From Pseudodesulfovibrio sp. 5S69 (GTDB lineage Bacteria > Desulfobacterota > Desulfovibrionia > Desulfovibrionales > Desulfovibrionaceae): a stretch of 64,000 nucleotides of DNA. The stretch lies in the NCBI RefSeq assembly GCF_037094465.1, contig NZ_CP146609.1, positions 1,489,501-1,553,500 of the forward strand, given 5' to 3'. The position numbers and the translations under genes are program-made. Shown in pieces: positions 46,587-55,534 of the stretch; within the stretch, counting starts at the first letter, position 1; every line of letters begins with the position of its first letter. The notes beneath the pieces were generated by a model. That model saw nothing but the letters and a program-made list of their open reading frames with translations, did no database searches and was not told the origin of the DNA.

Positions 46587-48833
46587 ATGACAGCGAAAAA
46601 ATGTACGTTCAGCAGACGGCGCTTTCTGCAAGGGGCCGCCGCCGCGGGCGCGGCGGCCATGTTGCCGTGCTCCTTGCTGGTGCCGGGCAAGGCCGAGGCG
46701 GCCGTGTTCAGCGAAGGCGACTACCAGACCTTCCGCAACGCCTGCCCCCGCAATTGCTACGACACCTGCAGCATCAAGACCTACGTCCGGGACGGGGTCG
46801 TCCGGTTCATCGAGGGCGCGCCCGAGTCCACCTTCACGGACGGCGGCCTGTGCGTGAAAGGGTACGCCTATACCCGGCGGCCCTACAGCCCGGACCGGGT
46901 CAAGTACCCCATGGTCCAGGACGGCCGCCGGTCCGGCAAGTGGCGGCGTGTTTCCTGGGACGAGGCCCTGGACATGATCGCCAAGAAGATGCTCAAGCTC
47001 AAGGAGGAGGACGGCAGCCTGCTCGGCCTGGGCATGACCAAGTATTCCGGAAACTTCGGCATCACCAACTACGGCGTGGAAGGGATGATGTCCTCGCTGG
47101 GCTACACCACCCGCTTCGTCGGCACCCCGTGTTGGCCCGCGGGCATCGACGCCCAGAACTACGACATGGGCAACATGTGGTGCAACGACCCCGAGGACAT
47201 GGTCAAGGCCAAGTACGTCATCGTCTGGGGCGCGAACCCGGCCTGGTGCTCGGTCCACTCCATGAAATACATCATGGAAGCCAAGCGGCGCGGGGCCAAG
47301 GTCGTGGTCGTGGACCCGGTCTTCACCCAGACCGCGGCCAAGGGCGACGTCTACTGGCAGCCCAAGACCGCCTCGGACGGGGCGCTCGCCCTGGGCATGG
47401 CCCGGCACATCCTGGACAAGGGGCTGGTGGACGAGGACTTTGTCCGCAATTACGGCCTCGGGTTCGACGAATTCGCCGACTACCTGCGCAACAACGTGAC
47501 GGTCGAGTGGGCCGCCGAGCAGTCCGGCATCCCGGTAAAGGACATCATGGAAGTGGCCGAGGAGTTCGCCACCGCCGACCCGGCGACCATCTGGATAGGC
47601 TACGGTATGCAGCGCCACACCAACGGCGGGGCGTCCGTGCGCTCCATCGACGCGCTGGTGGCCATGACCGGCAACGTGGGCAAGGAAGGAGGCGGCGCGC
47701 GCTACGGCCATCTCCAGACCTGGGGCTTCAACTACCACGCCCTGATCCAGAAGCAGCCCGAGGGGTCCAAGGGATTCGTGGGCGGCGCGGCCAAGGGCGA
47801 GTTCGACTTCACCAGCGGCTCGGGCGCGAGCTACACCGACCGCACGGTGAACATCAACAAGACCGCCCAGGCCATCCTGGACACCACGGACCCGGACATC
47901 CGCATGCTCTGGGTCTCCTGCAAGAACCCGTTCGCCCAGGACTTCGACCGGCCCAAGCTGGAAAAGGCCTTCGACAAGCTGGAGATGGTCGTCACCGTTG
48001 ACCAGTTCTTCAACGAGACCGTGGCCAACTCCGACATCGTCCTGCCGGTGACCACCCTGTTCGAGGAGTGGACGGTCAACGTTTCGTATTGGCATTACTG
48101 GCTGTCGGTCAACGAGCAGGCCATCAAGCCCATGTTCGAGACCAAGTCGAACATCGAAATAGCGGCGGCCCTGTCCAAAAAGATGAACGAACTGGCCCCC
48201 GGCTCCTGCACCTTTCCCCAGGAAATCGATACCAAGGAATGGATGGAGAAGGAATTCAACCAGTCCATCTACGACATGTTCGCCATAAACGACTGGACCG
48301 ACCTGCGCAACGGCCCGGCCAAGGCCCGGCTGAAGTCCTCTGCGGCGTGGAGCGATCACAAATTCGCCACCCCGTCGGGCAAGTACGAGTTCAAGTCCGA
48401 GCTGTGCGCGCAGAACGGCCACAAGGCGCTGCCCGAGTTCAAGGCCGGCCGCGAACGCTACGACAAGTTCCGCCTGCTCACCCCGCACACCAAGTTCGGG
48501 CTCCACTCCCAGTTCGTGAACCTGGACTGGATGCACGAGTACGACAAGGAGCCGTACATCTACATGCACCCCAAGGCCGCGGCCGAGAAGGGCATCGGCG
48601 ACCTGGACATGGTCCGGGTCTTCAACAAGGTGGGCGAGCAGAAGGCCCGGGTCAAGCTGACCGACAACGTGGCCGAGGACTGCCTGCTCATGTACGAGGC
48701 GTGGTTCGGACGGGGCAACGCCTACAACGTCCAGAACCTGGTGGACGACGAATCCGCCGACATGGGCGCGTTCAAGGCCGGGGCTCCGGGCGTGGCCATC
48801 CACGACCAGTTCGCCAACGTCGAGCGGGCCTAG
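46587..48833 (+). CDS. Molybdopterin oxidoreductase catalytic subunit (DMSO reductase superfamily, DmsA/PsrA-like)
   Basis: A 748-residue periplasmic Mo/W enzyme: Tat signal (FSRRRFLQGAAAA), an N-terminal [4Fe-4S] motif (CPRNCYDTCSI...GLCVKG), and bis-MGD contact segments such as YVIVWGANPAWC and GATVR-like DAKRRGAKVVVVDP. The Mo ligand candidate is Cys182 in FVGTPCWPAG. It is paired with a DmsB-like ferredoxin and a DmsC-like anchor, hence a quinone-linked reductase. A Cys ligand leans towards polysulfide/thiosulfate- or related-type enzymes rather than Ser-ligated DMSO reductase. Substrate open. Confidence 0.9.
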   Translation: MTAKKCTFSRRRFLQGAAAAGAAAMLPCSLLVPGKAEAAVFSEGDYQTFRNACPRNCYDTCSIKTYVRDGVVRFIEGAPESTFTDGGLCVKGYAYTRRPYSPDRVKYPMVQDGRRSGKWRRVSWDEALDMIAKKMLKLKEEDGSLLGLGMTKYSGNFGITNYGVEGMMSSLGYTTRFVGTPCWPAGIDAQNYDMGNMWCNDPEDMVKAKYVIVWGANPAWCSVHSMKYIMEAKRRGAKVVVVDPVFTQTAAKGDVYWQPKTASDGALALGMARHILDKGLVDEDFVRNYGLGFDEFADYLRNNVTVEWAAEQSGIPVKDIMEVAEEFATADPATIWIGYGMQRHTNGGASVRSIDALVAMTGNVGKEGGGARYGHLQTWGFNYHALIQKQPEGSKGFVGGAAKGEFDFTSGSGASYTDRTVNINKTAQAILDTTDPDIRMLWVSCKNPFAQDFDRPKLEKAFDKLEMVVTVDQFFNETVANSDIVLPVTTLFEEWTVNVSYWHYWLSVNEQAIKPMFETKSNIEIAAALSKKMNELAPGSCTFPQEIDTKEWMEKEFNQSIYDMFAINDWTDLRNGPAKARLKSSAAWSDHKFATPSGKYEFKSELCAQNGHKALPEFKAGRERYDKFRLLTPHTKFGLHSQFVNLDWMHEYDKEPYIYMHPKAAAEKGIGDLDMVRVFNKVGEQKARVKLTDNVAEDCLLMYEAWFGRGNAYNVQNLVDDESADMGAFKAGAPGVAIHDQFANVERA

Positions 48834-48840
48834 GAGGACA

Positions 48841-49404
48841 ATGATGAAAAAGCAATACGCGTTTCTGGTCGATACCGAGCGGTGCATAGGCTGCTTCACC
48901 TGCGCCATGGCCTGCCGCAACTACTATCATCAGGTGGAGGGCGTGGTCTGGCGCCAGGTCTACCCGTTGAGCGAGGAGATCTATCCCCATCGCGAGCGGG
49001 CCTTCCTGTCGCTTGCCTGCAACCACTGCGAAAACCCGGCCTGCCTGAACGTCTGCCCGGTGGAGGCGTACACCAAGCGGGAGGAGGACGGCGTGGTCGT
49101 CCACCATCAGGAGAAGTGCATCGGCTGCGGCAACTGTATCCGCTCCTGCCCCTACGGCGCGCCCAAGTACAACCCGGTGGAGAAGCGGGCCGAGAAGTGC
49201 AGCCTGTGTCATGAACGGCTGGATGCGGGGCTCAACCCCGCCTGCGTGCAGGCCTGTCCCACGGACGCCCTGCAGCTCATCGACCTGGCCGAGTTCGAGC
49301 GGACCAACGAGGTCCAGTACCCGGCGGGCTATCCCCGGATGGAGGAGCTCAATCCGTCCACCCGGTTCGTCCTGCCCAAAACCCCGAAGATGGTCAGGAG
49401 GTAG
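48841..49404 (+). CDS. 4x[4Fe-4S] ferredoxin subunit (DmsB/PsrB-like)
   Basis: A 187-residue electron-transfer subunit with four Cys clusters: CIGCFTCAMAC, CNHCENPACLNVCPV, CIGCGNCIRSCPYGAPKY and CSLC...CVQACPT. It has no signal of its own, so it is probably exported with the Tat-bearing catalytic subunit. Two ATGs stand in tandem; GGAGG lies 3 nt from the first and 6 nt from the second (48844), which is the likelier start. It carries electrons between the membrane anchor and the Mo subunit. Confidence 0.94.
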   Translation: MMKKQYAFLVDTERCIGCFTCAMACRNYYHQVEGVVWRQVYPLSEEIYPHRERAFLSLACNHCENPACLNVCPVEAYTKREEDGVVVHHQEKCIGCGNCIRSCPYGAPKYNPVEKRAEKCSLCHERLDAGLNPACVQACPTDALQLIDLAEFERTNEVQYPAGYPRMEELNPSTRFVLPKTPKMVRR

Positions 49405-49406
49405 GC

Positions 49407-50207
49407 ATGCAGTCCATGGAACTCCCGCTTGTTGTATTCACCGTATTCTCCCAGGCGGCCATCGGCGTGACCGTGATGCGCGCGGTGCGCACCACGGCCG
49501 ACGGGGCCGGCGCCGAAGACCACGGCGCCCGCCGCGAATGGGGGCTCATCGCCGGGCTCATGGTGTTCGGCATGCTCGGCTCCCTGTTCCACCTGGGGCA
49601 CCCCCTGTCCGCGCCCACGGCGCTCAACCACCTGGGCACGGCCTGGCTTAGCCGCGAGGTCCTGTTCGCCGGGATGTTCACCGGCGTGACCGTGCTGGCC
49701 GTGCTCGTAGCCGGGATCACGGGCAAGCCCGCTCTGGCCTGGCTCGGCACCCTGCTCGGTCTGGGCGTCATCGTGTCCGCGGGCATGACCTATGCGCCCC
49801 CGGCCCTGCCCGCCCTGGACAACGGACTGCCGTTCGCCTTCTTCCTGACCTCGGCCGTGATCCTCGGTGCGGGGTTCGGCAGTTGGTTCGCGGGCGGCGG
49901 CCGCGCGCCGCTCATGGCCCGCATCTTCACCACGGCTCTGGTGGTCGGCCTGGTCCTGAACCTGGCCGCCCCGTGGATATGGCTGTCCGGCGGCACGGTC
50001 ATGCGCATGACCGGCCAAGCCTGGCTCGGTTCGGCCTTCTACTGGGCGCACGTGCTCGTCCTGCTCGGCTGTCTGGGCGTGGTCTGGAAGACCAGGACCA
50101 TCCCGGCCTGGCTGCCCGTGCTCGCCCTGATGGGCGAGCTGGCCGGACGCGCCGGATTCTTCGCCGACACGATCCACACCGCCGCCAACATGGGCGGCCT
50201 GTACTAG
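49407..50207 (+). CDS. DmsC-like membrane anchor subunit
   Basis: A 266-residue protein with about eight helices and DmsC-family features: N-terminal ELPLVVFTVFSQAAIGVTVM and GMLGSLFHLGHPLSAPTALN. It binds menaquinol and feeds the DmsB-like ferredoxin. It starts 2 nt after the ferredoxin stop and closes the torD-dmsABC operon. Confidence 0.92.
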   Translation: MQSMELPLVVFTVFSQAAIGVTVMRAVRTTADGAGAEDHGARREWGLIAGLMVFGMLGSLFHLGHPLSAPTALNHLGTAWLSREVLFAGMFTGVTVLAVLVAGITGKPALAWLGTLLGLGVIVSAGMTYAPPALPALDNGLPFAFFLTSAVILGAGFGSWFAGGGRAPLMARIFTTALVVGLVLNLAAPWIWLSGGTVMRMTGQAWLGSAFYWAHVLVLLGCLGVVWKTRTIPAWLPVLALMGELAGRAGFFADTIHTAANMGGLY

Positions 50208-50220
50208 CCACCTCCATACC

Positions 50221-50244
50221 GGGCGGGACCCTCCCGTCCCGCCC
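50221..50244 (+). terminator. Hairpin after the dmsC-like gene
   Basis: GGGCGGGAC, loop CCTCCC, GTCCCGCCC: nine perfect pairs, 14 nt after the stop. Confidence 0.65.
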
Positions 50245-50285
50245 GCCCCCCGTCCGGGCGAAGCCTCCTATTCCCCGGCATAAGA

Positions 50286-50317
50286 AAGCCCCGCAGCGAG
50301 ACATCGCCGCGGGGCTT
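50286..50317 (-). terminator. Terminator of acoR (bidirectional)
   Basis: AAGCCCCGC (50286-50294) pairs with GCGGGGCTT (50309-50317), flanked by GAA and TTCG. It lies between convergent genes, 26 nt after the acoR stop. Confidence 0.75.
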
Positions 50318-50342
50318 CGAATTGCTTGGTCGGAGGAGGAAA

Positions 50343-52409
50343 TCAGGCCTGGATGTTGTAACGGTCCATCTTGGCGTACAGGGTGTTGCGCCCGATGCCG
50401 AGCGCCTTGGCCGTCTTGCTGATGTTGCCCTCATGGAAGTCCAGGGCTTCGCGGATGGCGTTGGCCTCGCGCTGCTTGAGCAGGAACCCCTTGTCGCGGG
50501 AGTGGCTCGCCGCGCCCACGATTTGGCCGCTGGTCCGCTCCAGGAGATAGTGGGGCAGGTGCTCCGGCAGGAGCAGGTCACCGGACAGGTTGTTGGCCGC
50601 GTATTCCAGGCAGTTGATCAGCTCGCGGACGTTGCCGGGCCATTCGTGGGCCTTGAGCAGGTCCCTGGTCTCCGCGTCGATCTCCGGGCAGTCGATGCCG
50701 AACGAGGTGCACAGCCGCTTGAGGTGGTATTCGGCCAGCAGGGAGACGTCGTTGCCGCGCTCCCGAAGCGGCGGGATGGCGATGGTCACCACGTTCAGGC
50801 GGTAGTAGAGGTCCTCGCGGAAGCGCCCCTGGTCCACCAGCTCGCGCAGGTTCTTGTTGGTGGCCGCCAGGATCTTCACGTCCACGGGCAGGGGGCTGGT
50901 GCCGCCCACCGGGACCACGGCCCGCTCCTCCAGCGCCCGGAGCAGGTTGACCTGCTGGGACATGGGCATCTCGGAGATCTCGTCCAGGAAGAGGACACCC
51001 TTGTCCGCCTTCTGGAATTTGCCCACCCGGCCGCGCTTGACCGCGCCGGTGAAGGCCCCCTCGCGGTAGCCGAACAACTCGCTCTGGACCAGTTCCTCGG
51101 AGAACGCGCCGCAGTTCACGGCCACGAACGGGGATTTGGCCCTGGGACCGGCCTGGTGGATGCCGCGGGCGAAGAGTTCCTTGCCGGTGCCGGACTCGCC
51201 GGTCAGCAGGATGGTGGACGGGGTCCGGGCGGCGTTGGCCGCCTGGCGGATGACCTTGCGCATGGCCTGGCTCGCGTGCAGCACGTGCTCGAATCCCTTG
51301 ACCTCTTCCTGTTCGGGCTGTTTGCGGGCCGAGGGCCGCGAGCCTGCCGCGAACCGGCGGGAGCGCTGGGTCTCGCTGACCGTGACGATGGTGTCGAGCC
51401 ACGCGCCGCTGGCGCTGAAGGTCGGCATGACCCGGATGTACAGGTTCGGGTTGATCAGGCACTTGACGATGACCGGCTCGCACAGGGAGGCGTTCTTGGC
51501 CTGGGCCAGGTAGGGGCCCATGTCGAAGAGTTCCTCGGCCTTGCGCCCGCGCAGCGCCCCGCCGGATTTGCTGAGCAGCATCTCGGCGGTATTGTTGGCG
51601 CTGGTGATCCGGCCCGACTTGTTCAGGAACAGCACGCCGGTCATGACCGAGTTGAACATGGAGGAGAACAGGGAGGCCATCTGGCCTTCCAGCTCGGAAC
51701 AATAGAGGCGGCTCAGGTTTTGCTCCAGGGCGCGCGCGGCGTGCAGGACCACGTCCATGGCCCCCGAGTGATCGGAATAGGTGGGCCCGGAGATGTCGAA
51801 GCAGCCCCAGACATTGCCGCGCGGGTCCAGGATGGGCGCCGCGGTGCAGTTCCAGCTATGGTGGGACTCGCAGTAGTGTTCCGAGGCGAAGACCTGCATG
51901 GGGCGGCCCGTGGCCAGGGCAGTGCCGATGGCGTTGGTGCCCACGCAGGATTCCGCCCAGTTGGCGCCCGGGCCGAAGTTCAGACGATCCGCCTCGTGCA
52001 GGACGTCCAGGTCGCCGCAGGTGCGGGCCACGCGGGCGTCGGCGTTGGCGATGGAGATCAGCAGGCCCTTGCCCTTGATGACCTCGTAGGCCGTTGATTC
52101 GATCTCGCCGCAGATCTTTTCCAGGGTTGTGGTAAACTGTTCCAACTGGTTCATGGGCAGGAAATCCCAGCAACTGCGTGGGGCCGGGTCCACGGCCATG
52201 TCCTTGCAACGCTGCCAGGAGGCAAGCAGGGCCGGGTCCACGTTTTTGGTCTTCAGCCGCTTACCCTCGACGAATTGCTTCCAGCTCGAATAGTTGACTT
52301 TGACGTCCCGCTGTTCGCGGACGCGCGATATGGGGAGCGCCGCGTGCCCATCAGGCTGCGGATCCCGTCGTATTTCAAATCCATTTCCATCTCTGAGGAG
52401 CAAGTGCAT
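50343..52409 (-). CDS. acoR: AcoR-type sigma-54 activator of acetoin catabolism
   Basis: A 688-residue enhancer-binding protein: N-terminal GAF-type sensor (about 70-230), PAS-like segment (about 240-345), AAA+ domain with Walker A GESGTGKE, GAFTGA loop and Walker B GVLFLDEISE, and a Fis-type HTH at the C-terminus (ISKTAKALGIGRNTLYAKM). GGAGG precedes ATG 52409. It is divergent from the dehydrogenase operon, whose promoter is a perfect sigma-54 type, with upstream palindromes for it to bind. Expected inducer: acetoin or a related 2-oxo compound. Confidence 0.93.
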   Translation of the reverse strand: MHLLLRDGNGFEIRRDPQPDGHAALPISRVREQRDVKVNYSSWKQFVEGKRLKTKNVDPALLASWQRCKDMAVDPAPRSCWDFLPMNQLEQFTTTLEKICGEIESTAYEVIKGKGLLISIANADARVARTCGDLDVLHEADRLNFGPGANWAESCVGTNAIGTALATGRPMQVFASEHYCESHHSWNCTAAPILDPRGNVWGCFDISGPTYSDHSGAMDVVLHAARALEQNLSRLYCSELEGQMASLFSSMFNSVMTGVLFLNKSGRITSANNTAEMLLSKSGGALRGRKAEELFDMGPYLAQAKNASLCEPVIVKCLINPNLYIRVMPTFSASGAWLDTIVTVSETQRSRRFAAGSRPSARKQPEQEEVKGFEHVLHASQAMRKVIRQAANAARTPSTILLTGESGTGKELFARGIHQAGPRAKSPFVAVNCGAFSEELVQSELFGYREGAFTGAVKRGRVGKFQKADKGVLFLDEISEMPMSQQVNLLRALEERAVVPVGGTSPLPVDVKILAATNKNLRELVDQGRFREDLYYRLNVVTIAIPPLRERGNDVSLLAEYHLKRLCTSFGIDCPEIDAETRDLLKAHEWPGNVRELINCLEYAANNLSGDLLLPEHLPHYLLERTSGQIVGAASHSRDKGFLLKQREANAIREALDFHEGNISKTAKALGIGRNTLYAKMDRYNIQA

Positions 52410-52487
52410 GCCTTACCTCCGTACTGACACCAGAAATCATTTTATGACCGCATGGTTTTTGTCCTCCAAGGGTAGAAAACTGTCAAG

Positions 52488-52504
52488 TGTTCCATTTTCG
52501 AACG
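52488..52504. promoter_or_regulatory. Putative AcoR upstream activating site 1
   Basis: TGTTCC-N5-CGAACG matches the layout of the site at 52591-52607. A lone half-site CGAACA follows at 52517-52522. The distance to the -24 element is about 170 nt. Confidence 0.55.
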
Positions 52505-52590
52505 CGTCACAGGTAACGAACACTCGAATAATTATTTGATATCAGTGTGATGGGGAGTGTCGGGCAGTTTGCAGGAGAATGGTTGCCAGT

Positions 52591-52607
52591 TGTTCGTGCA
52601 CCGAACA
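52591..52607. promoter_or_regulatory. Putative AcoR upstream activating site 2
   Basis: TGTTCG-TGCAC-CGAACA, a perfect six-base inverted repeat 63 nt upstream of the -24 element. Its position fits an enhancer-binding site. Confidence 0.65.
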
Positions 52608-52669
52608 CTTGGCCCGTATATATAGTATAATGTCGAGTTATCTTATTGAAATAACATGACTATAACGCT

Positions 52670-52685
52670 TGGCACCCCCGTTGCA
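52670..52685 (+). promoter_or_regulatory. Sigma-54 promoter of the aco operon
   Basis: TGGCAC-CCCCG-TTGCA matches the consensus (TGGCAC-N5-TTGCA) at every position. GG and GC dinucleotides are 12 nt apart as required. Transcription should start near 52697. Confidence 0.9.
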
Positions 52686-52729
52686 ATCCCCTCCTGAACG
52701 TACGCAAAAAAAACCAGGAGGACTTGGTT

Positions 52730-54073
52730 ATGGCTCATGATGTGATTATGCCCAAGTGGGGCCTGACCATGAAGGAAGGTAAGGTCGCACGCTGGCTCAA
52801 GGGCGAAGGGGATCCGGTCGAAGCCGGCGAACCCTTGTTCGAAGTCGAGACCGACAAGATCACCAACTCGGTCGAGGCGCCCGCCAGCGGCGTCCTGGCC
52901 AAAATCATCGTCCCCGAGGGGGACATGGCTCCGATTCAGGCCGTTCTGGCCATCATTGCCGCACCGGGCGAGGCCGTCGAGACGTCGGCTTCCGCAGGCG
53001 CGGCCCAACCCGCGGCCGAACCCGCCGCCGAGGGAGCCCCTGCCGCCGCCCAGGCTCCGGCCGCCGCTCCCGCCGGGGACGGCAAGTTCGTCCCGGCCAT
53101 GCCTGCCGCGCGCAAGCTGGCCAAGGAACTGGGCGTGGACCTGTCCACGGTGACCGGCACCGGCAAGGACGGCAAGATCACCGCCAAGGACGTCCAGGCC
53201 GCGGCCGACTCCGCCTTTGCCGGGATCAACGCCAGCCCCAAGGCCATCGAGTTCGCCCGCAAGCAGGGCGTGGACCTCAGCCAGGTCACGGGCACGGGCG
53301 AAGACGGCAAGATCACCAAGGCGGACATCCTGCGGGCCATGAATCCGTCCGCGGCCCAGCCCGCCGCCGGGCCCCAGGCCGCCAAGGACACCATCGTGCC
53401 CATGGACGGCGTGCGTAAGCTCATCGCGGACAATATGCAGGCCAGCTTGCAGAATGCCGCTCAGTTGACGGTGTTCGTGGAACTGGACGTGACGGAGATG
53501 GTCAATCTGCGCAAGCAGCTGCTTGAGCGCAACAAGCGCGACAAGGAGTACCGCCTGTCTTACAACGACATCATCTCCTACGCCGTGTGCCGCGCCCTCA
53601 AGCGGCATCCGATCATGAACTCCACCCTGCAGGACGACGGCATCCATCTGCACCCGCACGTCAACCTCGGCATCGCCGTGTCCATCGACAACGGGCTTAT
53701 CGTGCCCAACGTCAAGGAAGCCGACACCTACGGCCTGGAAGAACTCAGGACCCAGGTGCGGGACGTGGCCGGACGGGCGCGCAAAGGCGGCCTGAACATG
53801 GACGAGATCTCCGGCGGCACCTTCACCATCAGCAATGTGAGCATGCTCGGCATGGACGGCTTCACGCCGATCATCAATCCGCCGGAAACCGGCATCCTGG
53901 GCGTCGGCCGGGTCATCGAGAAGCCTGCCGTGCACAACGGCGAGATCGCCGTCCGTCAGATGATGACCCTGTCCCTGACCTTCAACCACATGACCACGGA
54001 CGGTGCTCCGGCCATGGCCTTCCTGCGCGAGTTGGGAGACATGCTGGAGAATCCCGGCATGATGATCGTCTAG
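52730..54073 (+). CDS. acoC: 2-oxoacid/acetoin dehydrogenase E2 (dihydrolipoyl acetyltransferase) with two E3-binding domains
   Basis: 447 residues. Lipoyl domain 1-80 with the lipoyl Lys43 (ETDKITNS), an Ala/Pro linker, two tandem peripheral subunit-binding domains (about 120-157 PAARKLAKELGVDLS; about 167-204 SPKAIEFARKQGVDLS), a second linker and a catalytic acyltransferase domain ending in FNHMTTDGAPA (His near 420). Most E2 chains carry a single such domain. ATG 52730 has AGGAGG 8 nt upstream; an in-frame TTG two codons earlier is too close. First gene after the sigma-54 promoter. No E3 gene is in this window. Confidence 0.93.
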   Translation: MAHDVIMPKWGLTMKEGKVARWLKGEGDPVEAGEPLFEVETDKITNSVEAPASGVLAKIIVPEGDMAPIQAVLAIIAAPGEAVETSASAGAAQPAAEPAAEGAPAAAQAPAAAPAGDGKFVPAMPAARKLAKELGVDLSTVTGTGKDGKITAKDVQAAADSAFAGINASPKAIEFARKQGVDLSQVTGTGEDGKITKADILRAMNPSAAQPAAGPQAAKDTIVPMDGVRKLIADNMQASLQNAAQLTVFVELDVTEMVNLRKQLLERNKRDKEYRLSYNDIISYAVCRALKRHPIMNSTLQDDGIHLHPHVNLGIAVSIDNGLIVPNVKEADTYGLEELRTQVRDVAGRARKGGLNMDEISGGTFTISNVSMLGMDGFTPIINPPETGILGVGRVIEKPAVHNGEIAVRQMMTLSLTFNHMTTDGAPAMAFLRELGDMLENPGMMIV

Positions 54074-54082
54074 GGGGCACCC

Positions 54083-54508
54083 ATGGCACTGAAACGGTTT
54101 GCTATAGAACTCGGCTACGCCGCAGACCTGCACGGAGAGGACATGACCAAGGCCGCCGTGCGGGCGGTCCGCGACGCCGTGTCCCGCATATGCCTGTGCG
54201 GCATCGTGGAGATTTGCGGCCGTGATCAATTCCAGGGGGTGCACGTCCATGCGGACGTGGCCGTCCCGAACCCGGAAGGCGTGGACCGCGATGCGGTGCT
54301 CGCCTGCATTCCCATCGGGGAGAAGACGCTGACCCTGACCTCCGGCGGCATGAGCGTGCCGGGGATCGAGGTCCCCTGCTTCGCTCCGGGCGTGAGCAAC
54401 ATCGTCGTGGCCTGCGCCGCCCTGACCGTCTCCATCGAGACGGACCTGGGCGAAGGGTCGGGCGGATCGGACAAACAGGCCTGCGGATGCGCCGCCAAGG
54501 CCAAATAA
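54083..54508 (+). CDS. Lin0512 family protein
   Basis: A 141-residue cytoplasmic protein. It starts MALKRFAIELGYAADLHGED and has Gly/Val strands with conserved Asp (VHVHADVAVPNP), as in the Lin0512 family of unknown function. The C-terminus has a Cys pair (ACGCAAKAK). It lies 9 nt after E2 and 18 nt before E1 alpha, inside the operon, so it probably serves the dehydrogenase complex or its substrate. Function not known. Confidence 0.85.
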   Translation: MALKRFAIELGYAADLHGEDMTKAAVRAVRDAVSRICLCGIVEICGRDQFQGVHVHADVAVPNPEGVDRDAVLACIPIGEKTLTLTSGGMSVPGIEVPCFAPGVSNIVVACAALTVSIETDLGEGSGGSDKQACGCAAKAK

Positions 54509-54526
54509 CCTACAGGAGAGAAAGCA

Positions 54527-55486
54527 ATGGCTCTCAGCAAGAAGACATTGATTCACATGTATGAAACCATGAACAAGATCCGCTTGTTCGAGCAGAAACT
54601 GCAGGAGTTCTTCGCCGCGGGCGAGATTCCGGGCTTCGTACACCTCTACCTCGGTGAGGAAGCCGTAGCCACCGGCGCCTGCTCGGTGCTGACCGACGCC
54701 GACACCATCACCTCTACCCACCGCGGCCACGGCCACCTGCTGGCCAAGGGCGGCGACCTGAAGCTGATGATGGCCGAGATCTTCGGCCGTTCCACCGGCT
54801 ACTGCAAGGGCAAGGGCGGCTCCATGCACATCGCGGACTTCGACCTCGGCATCCTCGGCGCCAACGGCATCGTGGGCGGCGGCGGTCCCCTGGCCGTGGG
54901 CGCGGCCCTGGCCACGAAGTACAAGAAGGCCAAGGACGTAACCGTCTGCTTCTTCGGCGACGGCGCCTCCAACCAGGGCACCACCCAGGAGGCCCTGAAC
55001 GCGGCCTCCGCCTGGAAGCTGCCCCTGGTCTTCGTCAACGAGAACAACGGCTACGGCATCTCCTGCCCGCAGTGCAAGTCCATGGCCGTGGTCGACATCG
55101 CCGACCGCGCCGCCGCCTATGACATGCCCGGCGTGGTGGTCGACGGCAACGACGTGCTGGCCGTGTACGAGGCCGTCACCGAGGCCGTCAAGCGCGCCCG
55201 CAAGGGCGAGGGCCCCTCGCTCATCGAATGCAAGACCTACCGCTGGCGCGGCCACTTCGAGGGCGACGCCTGCACCTATCGCTGCGTTGAGGAGCTGGAA
55301 GAGTGGATGGCCAAGGATCCGATCCCCCGCTTCGAGGCCAAGCTGCTTGAAAGCAAGACCTTGACCCAGGCGGAAGTGGACAAGATCAAGGCAAGCATTG
55401 CCAAGGACGTGGACGAGGCCGTGGCGTTCGCCAAGGAAAGCCCGATGCCTTCGACCAGCGCGCTCATGGACGACGTATACGCCTAA
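54527..55486 (+). CDS. acoA: Acetoin/pyruvate dehydrogenase E1 alpha subunit
   Basis: A 319-residue thiamine-diphosphate enzyme subunit. The ThDP motif GDG-x-N is in FFGDGASNQGTTQE (about residue 145). The DE-x-RHG-like segment TSTHRGHGHLLAKGGD lies near 65. AGGAGAG precedes ATG. It works as an alpha2-beta2 tetramer with the next gene product and passes the acyl group to E2. Acetoin is assigned from operon context; pyruvate or a branched substrate cannot be excluded. Confidence 0.93.
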   Translation: MALSKKTLIHMYETMNKIRLFEQKLQEFFAAGEIPGFVHLYLGEEAVATGACSVLTDADTITSTHRGHGHLLAKGGDLKLMMAEIFGRSTGYCKGKGGSMHIADFDLGILGANGIVGGGGPLAVGAALATKYKKAKDVTVCFFGDGASNQGTTQEALNAASAWKLPLVFVNENNGYGISCPQCKSMAVVDIADRAAAYDMPGVVVDGNDVLAVYEAVTEAVKRARKGEGPSLIECKTYRWRGHFEGDACTYRCVEELEEWMAKDPIPRFEAKLLESKTLTQAEVDKIKASIAKDVDEAVAFAKESPMPSTSALMDDVYA

Positions 55487-55534
55487 GCGGCGGTTCACCT
55501 TTCACGAATCCATATAAATCCAACGGAGAGTACA

